Source: Cardiocondyla obscurior
Taxonomy: Eukaryota; Arthropoda; Insecta; Hymenoptera; Formicidae
Direction of reading: 5' to 3'
Length of the DNA: 64,000 nt
Assembly: GCF_019399895.1 (NCBI RefSeq)
Contig: NC_091889.1
Location: 1,794,501 to 1,858,500 of the forward strand
In this document: one piece after another, positions 1 through 10,312 of the stretch
Layout: every line of letters starts with the position of its first letter
How positions within the stretch are numbered: the first letter of the stretch is position 1
Notes under the pieces: model-generated
The model's database searches: none
What the model saw: only the letters and a program-made list of their open reading frames with translations
What the model was told of the DNA's origin: nothing
Position numbers and translations under genes: made by a program

Positions 1-1
1 A

Positions 2-306
2 AGATCTAATATGAATAAAAGACTTTTAATTTCTAAGACCAAATCGCATAAAGATGCGTCAGCTCAAACAATAGGGCATTGGATAAAATCTTTGCTCACT
101 AAAGTTGGTATTGATACAAGTCAGTACTCTGCATACAGCTCGCGGCACGCTGCAGTTTCAGCAGCTTTTAAAAAAGGTGTTAATATAGACACGATTAAAC
201 GAACGGCAGGTGGTTATCTGATTCGCAAATGTTCGCCAAGTTTTATAACAGGCCTATTTTGACATCAAACAATAAATTTGCGCGTTCGCTAATATTAAAA
301 AACTAA
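2..306 (+). pseudogene. Tyrosine recombinase C-terminal fragment, frameshifted
   Basis: The frame carries a Ser-Ser-Arg-His-Ala motif followed by a Gly-Val-Asn-Ile-Asp-x-Ile-Lys-Arg-x-Ala-Gly stretch, which is the Arg-His box and the Ala-Gly-Trp region of phage-type tyrosine recombinases as found in DIRS/Ngaro and Crypton-type elements. At about position 211 one T seems to be missing where Ala-Gly-Trp is expected. Reading continues in the next frame with a Phe-Ala-Lys-Phe-Tyr-Asn-Arg-Pro stretch to a TAA at 304-306. The fragment is open to the window edge, so more of it may lie upstream. It is a dead TE remnant; the exact element class is inference. Confidence 0.65.
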
Positions 307-592
307 GTTTAAAATGTATACTTCTATACATTCTTGTATTGTTTTAATTTATAATGAAATAAACTAAGTTTTTTAACATTACAAGAGAGGATTATTTTAT
401 ACGCTGAAAGTCTACAGTAATCATCATTGAGAACGAGACGTGCAATATAATTGTCCGATCAAACGAGCCCGCCGAAGGAGGGCGAAGTTCAATCGAAATT
501 ATATGAAACGTCTCGTTCGAAAATGATAATCTCCCAACCCAAAGATTGTAATGAAACTAATCCATTTTTCTCCCTTCCCTCCCCCCAAAAAA

Positions 593-594
<2 letters not shown>

Positions 595-625
<31 letters not shown>
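595..625. repeat. (TA)n microsatellite
   Basis: Uninterrupted alternating TA tract. Nothing else is recognisable in the surrounding 310-660. Confidence 0.9.
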
Positions 626-632
<7 letters not shown>

Positions 633-660
633 CTCCTCTCTAAGAAAAATCTAAACAATA

Positions 661-1024
661 TGACGGGAGGAAGCGTAGGGCGCCACCTGGAAGGCAGAGG
701 GCGCTAGGCTTGAGTACTTTGTGCTCTAAAGTGTTGTGAAGTTAAGCATGGCAAGCATACTACAGTGATCATCATTTTCGAACGAGACGTTTCTATAATT
801 TCGATCGAACGCGTAAACGTATTGTTTCGGTCGCATTGTGTCACGTACGCGTCGTCGCATCGTCTTGGTCGCACGTCGTCGCATCGTCTCGCTCTCGGTC
901 AAATATAATTGTTGATATCTCGTAAATAAACGTCCAAATTAAAAAATGTTATGGAACTTTCATACTTGTATTTAAGAGATTTATCTACTCATACCGGGTT
1001 AATAAGTTGTAACGAAACACCCTG
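661..1024. mobile_element. Unresolved element ending in CACCCTG
   Basis: The stretch ends in CACCCTG followed by TA at 1018-1026, the same right end that all the mariner-like elements and MITEs of this window have. No matching CAGGGTG left end was found, so the left boundary is a guess. No coding capacity. The following 1025-1680 is AT-rich and I see no gene in it. Confidence 0.3.
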
Positions 1025-1679
1025 TATATGGTATATTTTGAGGACATGGGTATATCTATATGTTAATGGGTTTTTATAAGGACTTGTATATATAATTTTC
1101 TATAGTTATAATAAGGACAGATATATATAAAATTTTTTTTTTTGTATATTTCAGTATAGTTTAAATCCAGGAACATTACCTGATAGCTATATTTGCTAAC
1201 TATACAATATTTCGCATAAAAATAACTGTTTTTGATGGAAATTTTGAGAACACCGTATAATATCCAAAAATGTCCCCAAAAAAATGATATACATATAATT
1301 CTCTGATGATTTTATTGCTCTGCCTTGTTCATTCTCATTACTTTCAAAATAATTTTTACACTTGTACACAACACGATGTGTCAACATTACCAGTTGTTAG
1401 AAGAGAACTATACAAATTTTTTTATCAATATGTCGCAACAATATACAATACGTAAAATTTTAAGAATTATTTCCCCTGCTAATACAATCCCATCTATTTG
1501 TTAGAATGATAGATGCAAAAACGTATACACGTACACATACCCACGTCAAAAGTTGCTTTCAAATAGTTCAGATAATGTCGCGCAAATTTGCCTCTATTGT
1601 TGGATACCTTTCGTGACAAGACACACAATCTAAGAACAGATAAGAAGAAATACGTAAGACGTATTGTAACGATTACTTT

Positions 1680-2440
1680 ATCTCCCATTGCATGTAAATT
1701 TTTGTCGTTTTCAAACTATACCTTCTTACCGTACATTAACGGATGTGTACATATTGCACCTCGATAGAAATGACCGATAAGTTTATTTTAGCAAATTGTC
1801 CTCAAAATATACTTTTCGTGAAATTCTACGATTACTTTACCACCCCTCTGCTTGTAAATTTTCTTCGTTTTCGAACTATATCTTTTTCTCGTACACTAAC
1901 GAAAGTGTAAATGTTGCTCGTTGTTAAAATTAACTAAAAACGTTTATTTGAACAAATTGTTCTCAAAATAAACCATTCGTGAATTTCTACAATTATTTCA
2001 TTCCCTTCTGCTTGCAAATTTTCGTCGTTTTCGAACACTATCGGATGTGTAAATATTGCTCGTCGATAGAAGTAATTGATAATGTTCATTTTAGCAAAAC
2101 AACAACAAAATATAATATTCGTGAAATCCTACGATTACTTTATCTTCCTCTGCTTGCAAATTTGTATCGTTTTAGGACTATAGCTTCTTTCCGTACACTA
2201 ACGAACGTGTAATTGTTGCTCCTCGATAGAAATAACCGATAACGATTATTTTCACAAATTGTTTTCAAAATGTATCATTCGCGAAGTCGTACGATTACTT
2301 TGTGTCTCTTTGTTTGTAAAATCTTATCGTTTTCGAACTATATTCTCTTTTCGTACATTATTCGATGTGTAAATGGTGCTCGATGTTAAAATTAACCAAA
2401 AACGTTTATTTTAGCAAATTGATCTTGTATAAGTTTAAAA
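1680..2440 (+). repeat. Tandem repeat of about 159 bp, + orientation
   Basis: Successive blocks repeat the same order of words: a CTACGATTACTTT word, a CTGCTTGTAAATTTT word, TCGTTTTCGAACTATA, a CGTACACTAACG word, GTGTAAATGTTGCTCG and TTTATTTTAGCAAATTG. About four to five diverged units are visible. No long open frame. The same family recurs at 4400-4810 in this orientation and at 7440-8780 in the opposite one. Confidence 0.75.
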
Positions 2441-2921
2441 TAATAATAACGGAAACGTAATCCTAGCTTTCACGGCGCCGTTGCGTCGCCAATTACGCAC
2501 CTTGAAGAGATCATCTTGCTAGCCCTTTCTTTGTTTCATTAGGTAAAGATAAAGCACGCCTTGCGTCTTATGACGATCTGCAAATACGCAGTGCATTTCT
2601 CTAACTAATGTCACGAACAATCGTGAAACCAGAGACAATAATCTCAGGCTAGCAACGCAAGATGATCCTGCGGATTCTCAGATCGCCGGAAACCCTGGGA
2701 TTGCGTCCCCGCTTAAACAAAGGGTTTGTGCTTAACACTTGCCATCGGCTTGCTAACTACAGTCAGTAGCTAATGAGTCTTGCCCGACGACACTTCGTGC
2801 TTATTTTCTTTAAGTATATCGTTCAAGTTGCGACTTCGTGCGCTCGCTTCTAAACTCACGCGGTTTGCGCTCGCTCATAAACTCGCGCGGCTCACGCTCG
2901 TGAATTTTGTACAGCGTCTTA
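2441..2921. other. Unassigned stretch without a gene
   Basis: Moderate GC, no credible open frame, and no repeat shared with the rest of the window beyond a short GCTCGCTTCTAAACTC-like duplication near 2850-2890. It separates the first 159-bp array from the LTR-like block. Confidence 0.3.
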
Positions 2922-4293
2922 TGTAACGGAAAACTGCGTTATCTCGCGGTTTCGGTGTCGGCTTACCGACCTGGCGATTTACCTACTCGCGAAAATTGGC
3001 GGTACCGACACCGTAATGAGTATTGCGTCGGCGCGGTTGGCCTGGCAACGGGCCCGTTTGCGAGTCTCAAGTTAGTCGCACGGAGACCGAGGTGCCGAAC
3101 TCTGCCGACGGGACCGACGACGAGGTAGTGCGGAGGCTGTCGCCGACAGGGAAGACTTCTCCCATGGATTTTCCGTCCGTGAAGGGCTTGAGTGATTTCG
3201 CCGAGCGAGTCTCACATGAATTTTCCACCCGGCGGGACTGACGACGAGGGAGAGCGACCGGCGAGCTGTTGAGCACGCAGTTATCACGTGCCGTATCGTG
3301 AGTGCCGTTTCGTGACGAAGGGCCAGGAGTCGCCCGGTATCAAAAATTTAATTATGTTTTAATAAACAGGTTCCGGCCAGGGGCTGGCAATCCTGAGCTA
3401 CAGCTCTTTTGAGAAAATCGACGAGGAGCTACCGATCATTCACCGATCACGTGACCGGCACGGGGTGCCGGCGCGAGTACCACGGCAGAGCAGATTCGAG
3501 GACGGCGACGACGGATTCCGCCGCGCCGTGGGACCATACCGGCTCTCCGGGTATATTCAGTCACCGAGGGAAAAAGCTGTAATCGGCGGAGTGCCGTGTT
3601 CATCGCGACGTGGGACGCCGAGTCGCAGCCATCACGTGAAGACGGCGTGCGGCGAGTATTTGCGAGCGTGTTGCGTGGAGCCCCGGGGTGAAAGGGGGGA
3701 GGTTCGAACAGGAATTCGCGAGTGTCGTGACACGTCCTGCGCGCGTGTTAGGAAAGTTCGGAAGCCGATCCGTTCTCGGTGGGGTACCAGGAAGTGGGCA
3801 TTGTATCGCCGCGTGCCGGCAGCCCAGAGTGTTTTTTTCTGCGTTCTCTTGCGTGCGCTGTGTATCTTTCTCGCGTTTCGTTGCGTTCCGTTGAGTATCT
3901 TTCTCGCGTTCCGTTGCGTTGCGTATCTTTCTCGCGTTGCGCTGTGTATCTTTCTCGCGTTCCGTTGCGTTCCGTTGAGTATCTTTCTCGCGTTCCGTTG
4001 CGTTGCGTATCCTTCTCGCGTTGCGTTGCGTATCTTCCTCGCGTTTCGTTGCGTTGCGTATCTCTCTCGCGTTCCGTGTGCGTTTCGTTTCCCCTATTGC
4101 GAACCGTATGCGTAATTTCTCTTTGCGTTTCGAATTTGATTGTGTTAAATTATAGCCGGTGTGAAATTTCTTTTGGTTATTGCGTTCCTGGCAGAGTCGC
4201 GGGTTCATCCCCGACTTCGATAATGAGCAATTTATGGTTTATAAATCTTGATTTTATGATTTTCTAAATTATTAAATAAATAAATTTAGCACA
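2922..4293 (+). mobile_element. BEL/Pao-like LTR, probably solo, boundaries tentative
   Basis: The block starts with TGTAACGG and ends near GCACA. It matches the general layout of the BEL/Pao LTR at 41053-43160: a GC-rich first part, a pyrimidine-rich repeat zone, then a GGCAGAGTCGCGGGTTCATCC-like stretch whose counterpart lies near 42191-42222, then an AT-rich tail with AATAAA. No clean target-site duplication was found, so the ends are provisional. Open frames inside it run through the minisatellite and do not look like genes. Confidence 0.45.
3845..4085 (+). repeat. Minisatellite of TATCTTTCTCGCGTTCCGTTGCGT type
   Basis: Tandem units of roughly 25-60 bp repeat the words TTTCTCGCGTT, CCGTTGCGTT and GCGTATC or GAGTATC. 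Open frames here repeat a Phe-Leu-Ala-Phe-Arg-Cys-Val pattern in one frame and an Arg-Asn-Ala-Thr pattern on the other strand, which is a repeat effect rather than coding. Confidence 0.8.
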
Positions 4294-4399
4294 CTTGTAT
4301 TTGGTAAAAATTAATAAAGTGCATAATTCAAAAAACGCTTGAAATAAATAACCTACTTTTCCTAACACTTTCATTTCTATCCTAAGATCTTAGAACTTG

Positions 4400-4810
4400 C
4401 CGGAACAGATCTCAAAATGTACCATTCGAAAAATTCTACGATTACTTTATTACCCTCTGCCTGTAAATTTTTATCGTTTTCAAATTATATTTTTTTCGCG
4501 TTTACTAACGGATCTGTAAATGTTTCTTTTTTTTAAAAATAACAAAAAACGTTTATTTTAACAAATAGTTTTCAAAATGTACCATTCATAAAATCCTACG
4601 ATTATTTTATCCCTCTTTGTTTGCAAATTTGTATCGTTTTAAGACTATAGCTTCTTCCCGTACATTTACGAATGTGTAATTGTTGCACCTCGATAGAAAT
4701 GACCGATAACGTTCATTTTAGCCAATAGTCCCCAAAATATATCGTTTGTGAATTTCGACTACTTTATCTTTTCTGGTTACAAAATTTCATCGGTTTCAAG
4801 TGTTACGTCC
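4400..4810 (+). repeat. Second piece of the 159-bp tandem repeat
   Basis: About two and a half units of the 1680-2440 family, with the same word order (CTACGATTACTTT, TTTTTATCGTTTTC, TTTACTAACGGATCTGTAAATG). The LTR-like block at 2922-4293 probably split one original array in two. Confidence 0.7.
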
Positions 4811-4962
4811 TCAGACTCCACATCTCCTTTTTCCAACACGCGATCGATAAATTAGATAAACAGAAGTAAACCGTGACTATTTGGTAATGAGAGAAAACTT
4901 CCAAGCTTCAAGAAGAAATATTTTTATACTTAGAAATCCTTATCGCCGGATGCTTAAATCAA

Positions 4963-5018
4963 GAGGCACGGTAGTGCCTTGCGCCAAGCATAGGCGCAGC
5001 GAGGCACTGCCGTGCCTC
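4963..5018. repeat. Perfect-type hairpin element (foldback)
   Basis: A GAGGCACGGTAGTGCCT arm is followed within 25 bases by AGGCACTGCCGTGCCTC, giving a stem of about 20 bp with a small inner GCGCC/GGCGC stem. The hairpin and about 100 bp to its right (to about 5120) recur in inverted orientation at 60929-61092. It behaves like a small foldback transposon; no protein is coded. Confidence 0.75.
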
Positions 5019-5130
5019 TTATACGCGAGACGTTTTGAGAAATCCGTAGATTACCGGATCTCAATAACGGCTCAACCAATCGCTTTCTAAATAGGCTTAT
5101 TGTATAGATTAGGGTCGACTTATATAATAA

Positions 5131-5544
5131 AAGTGTTTTTATTATTTCGCTGCGTTATCTATAAATAAAGATATCGCGATGGTAATTTTGGTTACATGAG
5201 TAAAATTATTTAAGATTCTCCGTCATTTTTACGTCTCGAAAAATGTCCCTTTCGTTTTCGCGTTGCTAGATGGCGCAGATAGATTTATCGACTTTATTAT
5301 TATCAACTCTGGTGATAGTTATAATGACATATATATTAACCTAAAATATTATGTTATTTCAAAAAGGGAGGTGTGTGGTGTGTTATTATTTTCGCACCGC
5401 TAGATGGTACTTGATTTATCGATTGTATAGATATCGATCGTTGCAAAAAAATTTGTTTAAACAATTAAAATTATTTCTTTTCGGTTAAATATTACAACTA
5501 CAAAATGAATGAAATCCCCCAAAATTACTTTTTTTTAAAAAAAG
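5131..5544. other. AT-rich intergenic stretch
   Basis: No gene. Two copies of a CTAGATGG word followed by a TTTATCGA word lie near 5270 and 5400, suggesting a diverged short duplication. Confidence 0.3.
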
Positions 5545-5896
5545 ATATAAAAAAGCGCCAAGTATAAGCGCGCGAAATTAAAATAACTACAAAATGAATA
5601 AAATTACCCTCAAAATTAGATCCCCCCCAAAAAACATAAAATGTTTACTGTAATATTGAATACTCTCTATTAAATTTATGAGATCAAATAATTACGCCAA
5701 GAACCTAAAGAATCTAGAAAATTTTAAACAATACAAACCATGTAAAACCGTACAAAAATAGACCTAGGTTTGTCCCGATGATATAACGTGGTAATGTAAA
5801 GAAAGAAAAAACAAAAAATCTTGGAGCTGCGAATCAAATCTGATGCGTAGCATAACGAAAAAACAAAATTATAATTTGAGATTTTAAAGATTTGGT
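5545..5896. repeat. Dispersed repeat B, copy 1
   Basis: About 290 bp from AAAAGCGCCAAGTATAAGCG to the AAAATCTTGG word near 5823 is nearly identical to 60246-60530. The last segment, 5831-5896, is present in the other copy (60538-60604) as its reverse complement. Non-coding. Confidence 0.85.
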
Positions 5897-5943
5897 AATT
5901 AAACCAAGAAAAGCTAAATACGCGATGCTGTGATGCGTTTGGG

Positions 5944-6945
5944 ATGACTTCTAGCCGAAGACTAACTTACTTGATTGCGAGATCGGTTTGTAACAAGCGA
6001 ACCTTTGTCATTAGACAAAGGAAAACCTTCGAGAAGTCGGATCTTCCCGAAGGGATATTCCCGTTGCCAACCGCGATTAGGCACGTACGGGTTATCACAT
6101 GTGTTTCATATGCGTTGCAGCAGACGCATTATGATAATAGACCCGGGCTGGTCAAGGCTAAGGTTTCAGAAAGTAAAGGCTTTTTACAAATCTCAAAATA
6201 CTGCTTCAATCTTGAACAGTTTCTATACGCGGCGGCGCCAGAGAAAGTTGCGATTGACCTTTCCCCAAGAAGAGCCGAACGGCCATGGTCACTTCAACCA
6301 CCTGCCCCACCTAGTTCTCCCGCGAATAGAGAATTTAGCGAAGAAGAAGAATACTTAAATTTAGAATTCCCTCGCGCCTCATCCCTCTCTGAAAGATCCG
6401 AAGAATTAACGGACACTGATTCGGAGAAATTTCGCCCTATTTCTCCATCCTTTTCTCCAAACTTGTCTGAGAACCCTGACTATTCTTTCCCGGGAGCTGC
6501 TTCTAGAGCATGCTCCTCCTCAATTCATTCTTTGTCGCCACTTCCTGAGGAAACCGAGGAGGTCGGTTCTCAGGCTGAGAACGAATCCGTCTCTTGGCCG
6601 GAGCCTGACAGCCCGGAGCCTTCCCCTTCCCCCGTCCCGAGTGTCGAGTTCCTTGAGGAGCAAGAGGAACCTAGAGAGATCGTCGATCCTCTCCTCGAGC
6701 TCCTCCGCAGGACTTGCCTTGAATGGACGGATTCTGTCCCAAAGCGAGCCTACACCGTAGATCCGTCTCATTTCCATCCAGAGAAAATCAGGAGACAAGC
6801 CAGCATCGCGTCTCTTGATGACCACTTCTTCATTTATTATCCCGGGGTGGAATATCCCTTTCTAGCTAAGATCAGACTCGTCGATCAAGTATTTCCACGA
6901 ACAACCGTACGAGTCGCAGAAATAATAGAAATAGATTTAAAATAA
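5944..6945 (+). CDS. Unidentified 333-codon open frame, acidic and Ser/Pro-rich
   Basis: I do not recognise this protein. The frame is open for 333 codons from an ATG. The first 110 residues are basic and look poorly constrained. Residues about 120-260 are rich in Ser, Pro and Glu, like a disordered region. The last 80 residues look folded, with a Leu-Leu-Glu-Leu-Leu stretch, a Tyr-Thr-Val-Asp-Pro stretch and a hydrophobic Phe-Phe-Ile-Tyr-Tyr-Pro-Gly run near the end. AATAAA overlaps the stop region. It lies between oppositely oriented arrays of the 159-bp repeat and 50 bp after repeat B, so it may be an ORF of an unclassified retroelement. No signal peptide, zinc finger or catalytic motif is visible. 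An alternative is a terminal exon of a host gene. Confidence 0.4.
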   Translation: MTSSRRLTYLIARSVCNKRTFVIRQRKTFEKSDLPEGIFPLPTAIRHVRVITCVSYALQQTHYDNRPGLVKAKVSESKGFLQISKYCFNLEQFLYAAAPEKVAIDLSPRRAERPWSLQPPAPPSSPANREFSEEEEYLNLEFPRASSLSERSEELTDTDSEKFRPISPSFSPNLSENPDYSFPGAASRACSSSIHSLSPLPEETEEVGSQAENESVSWPEPDSPEPSPSPVPSVEFLEEQEEPREIVDPLLELLRRTCLEWTDSVPKRAYTVDPSHFHPEKIRRQASIASLDDHFFIYYPGVEYPFLAKIRLVDQVFPRTTVRVAEIIEIDLK

Positions 6946-7439
6946 AGGAAAAACATCACACTCATACTCACACACAAGCAATTTGTATTATACATTAAAT
7001 CTATTTATATATAAACATGTAAATTCATATTTCAATAACTTGTCATCTCATTATGAAATTCAGAAGATTTATTTGTTTTAATTTATGTAAGAATCAACCA
7101 AGGAAATTAAATTGTTTTGTTTTCTTTAAATCATCTTATTTTATTTGTAAAATTAACCCTGGAACCCATATGTTGCGAAAAAACACCTCTGGTTCTATCC
7201 CAGGGAATAAGAATTAAAATTCTTTCCCTAAAAAGAACCAAAATAACGCGCTGACTCCAACTCAGAATTAACCTAAACCCATCCTTAGCGCGTTTACGCG
7301 TGGCACTATAAAGCACGTGCCATGCAAGGATCGGTTGTTGCGTCATTCTCTAAATCTTTTCCTCCTTCCTACCTGCTCTCGAGCCATCTTCTAAGCTTCC
7401 GAGGAGCGGTAATCATCCTTTTCTAAATAATACCATTTC
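6946..7439. other. AT-rich 3' flank of the unidentified ORF
   Basis: No gene. It holds a CACTATAAAGCACGTG stretch near 7303-7318 that could be a TATA element, and a CCTGGAACC / CCAGGG pair near 7155-7205. It might be an LTR-like end of the element carrying the preceding ORF, but no second copy is present to prove it. Confidence 0.25.
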
Positions 7440-8780
7440 TGACATAACACGAGCTATATTCTCTTTTCGTACATTATTCGATATGTAAATGCTGCTCGTT
7501 GTTAAAACTAACCAAAAATGTGTATTTTAGCAAATTGTCATCAAAATATACCATTTGTAAAATTTTACGATTACTTCATTTTTATCTACGAGAAACATTT
7601 ACACATCCATCAGTGTACGGAAAAATAATATATAGTCCTTAAACGATAAGAATTCACAAGCAAAGAGAGACAAAGTGATCGTAGGATTTCACGAATGGTA
7701 CATTTTGAGAACAATTTGTTAAAATTAACGTTTTTGGTTAATTTTAACAACGAGTACCATTTACACATCCGTTAGTCAACAGGAAGAAAATATAATTCGA
7801 AAATGATGAGAATTTATAAGCAGAGAAGGAAAAAATAATCGTAGAATTTCATGAATGGTATATTTCAAGGACAATTTGTTAAAATAAACGTTTTTGGTTA
7901 ATTTTAACAATGAGTACCATTTACACATCGAATAATGTACGAAAAGAGAATATAGCTAAAAAACAATGAAAATTTTTAAGCAGAGGGCATAAATTTATCG
8001 TTGAAATTTACTTTGGTGTTATTTTGCAAAAACGAACGTTGTCTGTTATTTTTATTTACTAGCAACATGTGTACTCCGTCAGTGTACGGGAAGAGAATAT
8101 AATTCGAAAACGATGGAATTTTACAAGCAGAAGGGATAAAGTAATCGTACGATTTCACGAATGGTATATTTTGGGGACATTTTGTTAAAATAAACGTTAT
8201 CGGTTATTTCTATCTACGAACTATATGTGCACATCCGTCAGTGTACGGGAAGAGGATATAATCCGAAAACGTTGGGATTTTACAAGCAGAAGGGATAAAG
8301 TAATCGTACGATTTCACGAATGGTGTATTTTGGTGTCATTTTGCTAAAATGAACGTTATCGGCAATTTTTATCAACGTGCCACATTTACACATCCGTCAG
8401 TATATGGGAAAAGAATATACTCCGAAAACGATAAAATTTTACAAGCAGAGGAGATAAATTAATCGTATGATTTCACGAATGGTGTATTTTGGAGACATTT
8501 TGCTAAAAGAAACGTTATTGATTATTTATATTGACGAGCCACATTTACACATCCATTAGTATACGAGGAAAAGATATAGTTAAAAAACGGTGAAAGTTTA
8601 TAAGGAAATGGGGATAATTTTATCGTAGGATTTTGCGAATGTTTAATTTTAGTAACATTTTGCTAAAATAGACGTTTTCGATTATTCCTAATGAAAAACA
8701 AAATTTGTACATCTGTCAATGTACGGGATGAAAATGTAGGTCAGAAACAATTCGAAATCACAAGTCGAATATATGACATA
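7440..8780 (-). repeat. Tandem repeat of about 159 bp, minus orientation
   Basis: About eight units. The word GTCAGTGTACGGG starts at 8078 and 8237, and its variants at about 8396 and 8555, giving a period of 159 bp. Each unit also has a GTAATCGTACGATTTCACGA word and an AAATAAACGTT word. It is the reverse complement of the 1680-2440 family. Divergence between units is moderate. The following 8781-9340 is AT-rich, with scattered CTCAAAATGTACCAAA words related to the repeat and no gene. Confidence 0.8.
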
Positions 8781-9355
8781 TTCGGAGGAACTCACGTATA
8801 TTGTATTTTGATGATACCTTAACTGACTCGATTGTTTTAATTGTAGAATAATTTTTTTTTACTTTTAATTTTTTGTGCCATTACAATTATAAATTTAAAA
8901 GTTTTATTTCTTAGCCTTATTTTTTGATTAAGTTCAAGTTATTTGATTTATTGTTTTTAGTCCTCAAAATGTACCAAAAACGTATATCTACTGATTTATC
9001 TTTGGTACATTTTGAGGACTGAATATATTAGTTTTAACTGCAAAATTATTATTTAAAGCCGGAAAAACTCTTTTAATTTTTTTGTGTTGTAATAATTTAA
9101 AAGTGGGAAAATACAATTTACAGTAATTTTTTGTGATTACGTTTTAAGAAATTTATTTACTTATTTTCAGTTCTTAAAATGTACCAAAAACAAAATAGTA
9201 TGTATATCATTTTGGTCTATTTTGGAAACATGTCAATCCGAGACATTTCATGTCCTTGAAAGTTACCAACCGCAAATTTTGTTATTTTGAGGACGGTCCC
9301 CAAAAGTGACAAATGTCCTCAAATTGTACCAAAGCCATATATATATATATATATA

Positions 9356-9713
9356 CAGGGTGTATCATTTCATATTGACAAACTGTCAGAGTTAGATAGG
9401 TCTCGTGGATACAAGTTAATAAGTCCTGTGCTATTTTGCAAAATTCTCAATAGTTATTGAGAAAAATTTAATTTAGCGCAAGAGCGACAAGGAAGCTACG
9501 CGTGAGTGAGCGCGACAGGCGAGTAGCTAAAAATGGTGCCGTCGCCTGTCGCGCTCACTTACGCGTAGCTTTCTTGTCGCTCTTGCGCTAAACAAATTAA
9601 TTTTTTTCTCAATAACTATTGAAAATTTTGCAAAATGGCACAGAACTTATTAACTTGTATCCACGAGACCTATCTAATTCTGACAGTTTGTCAATATGGA
9701 ATAATACACCCTG
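9356..9713. mobile_element. Palindromic MITE 1 (CAGGGTG ends)
   Basis: It runs from CAGGGTGTATCATTTC to the inverse GGAATAATACACCCTG, flanked by TA. Both arms are near-complete inverted copies: the word GAGCGACAAGGAAGCTACGC of the left arm returns inverted on the right, around a central GGTGCCGTCGCC turn. No coding capacity. It abuts the mariner-like element that starts at 9718. Confidence 0.9.
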
Positions 9714-10312
9714 TATACAGGGTGTCCGGTTCGTTTTGTCACTCCCGAAATTTTGGGGTAGACAAGAATATTTTAAGACGAAAAGTCCTATACAATTATG
9801 CAAAATTCGTAACCGTTGATTTTATAAAAATTATTATGTCTCGGCGAATGAACGCTAAGAAATCTTGGGCGCGGCGATGGCATTGTTTCGTTTTCTGCAG
9901 AAAGTAGCCGAGTCGAATAATACTGATTGGCGAGCGGGTTCGGCGAATGAGCTCTAAGCAACTTAGGGCCGCGGCCGCGGCGGCGACGGTGTTTTAAAGA
10001 TATAATCTGAGTCAACTCAGAAAGACAATCACGTATTGAAGTCTTTGCGGCAAAGATGAAACGAATGCGCTCGCGATCATATGATACCGTGCCGACAAAC
10101 AATTAAATGTTTCCGCGCTTCCGAAAGCACGATATTAACATTAACATATTATGCTGTCTTTAGGATTTCAGACATCAAATAAAACGTATTTTTAATATTA
10201 GGAAATTATTAATATTAAGATGTGCTATCATTTCCTCACTACCTAGCGGTAGATAGCATAGTGCGTTTTTTTTATCGTGGTATCCCCGGTAGGCCTAATC
10301 CACTGTCATTGT

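Noticed and set aside
3465..4267. Overlapping open frames of 160-216 codons on both strands
   Set aside because: They run through the minisatellite at 3845-4085 and reflect its period, not protein coding.
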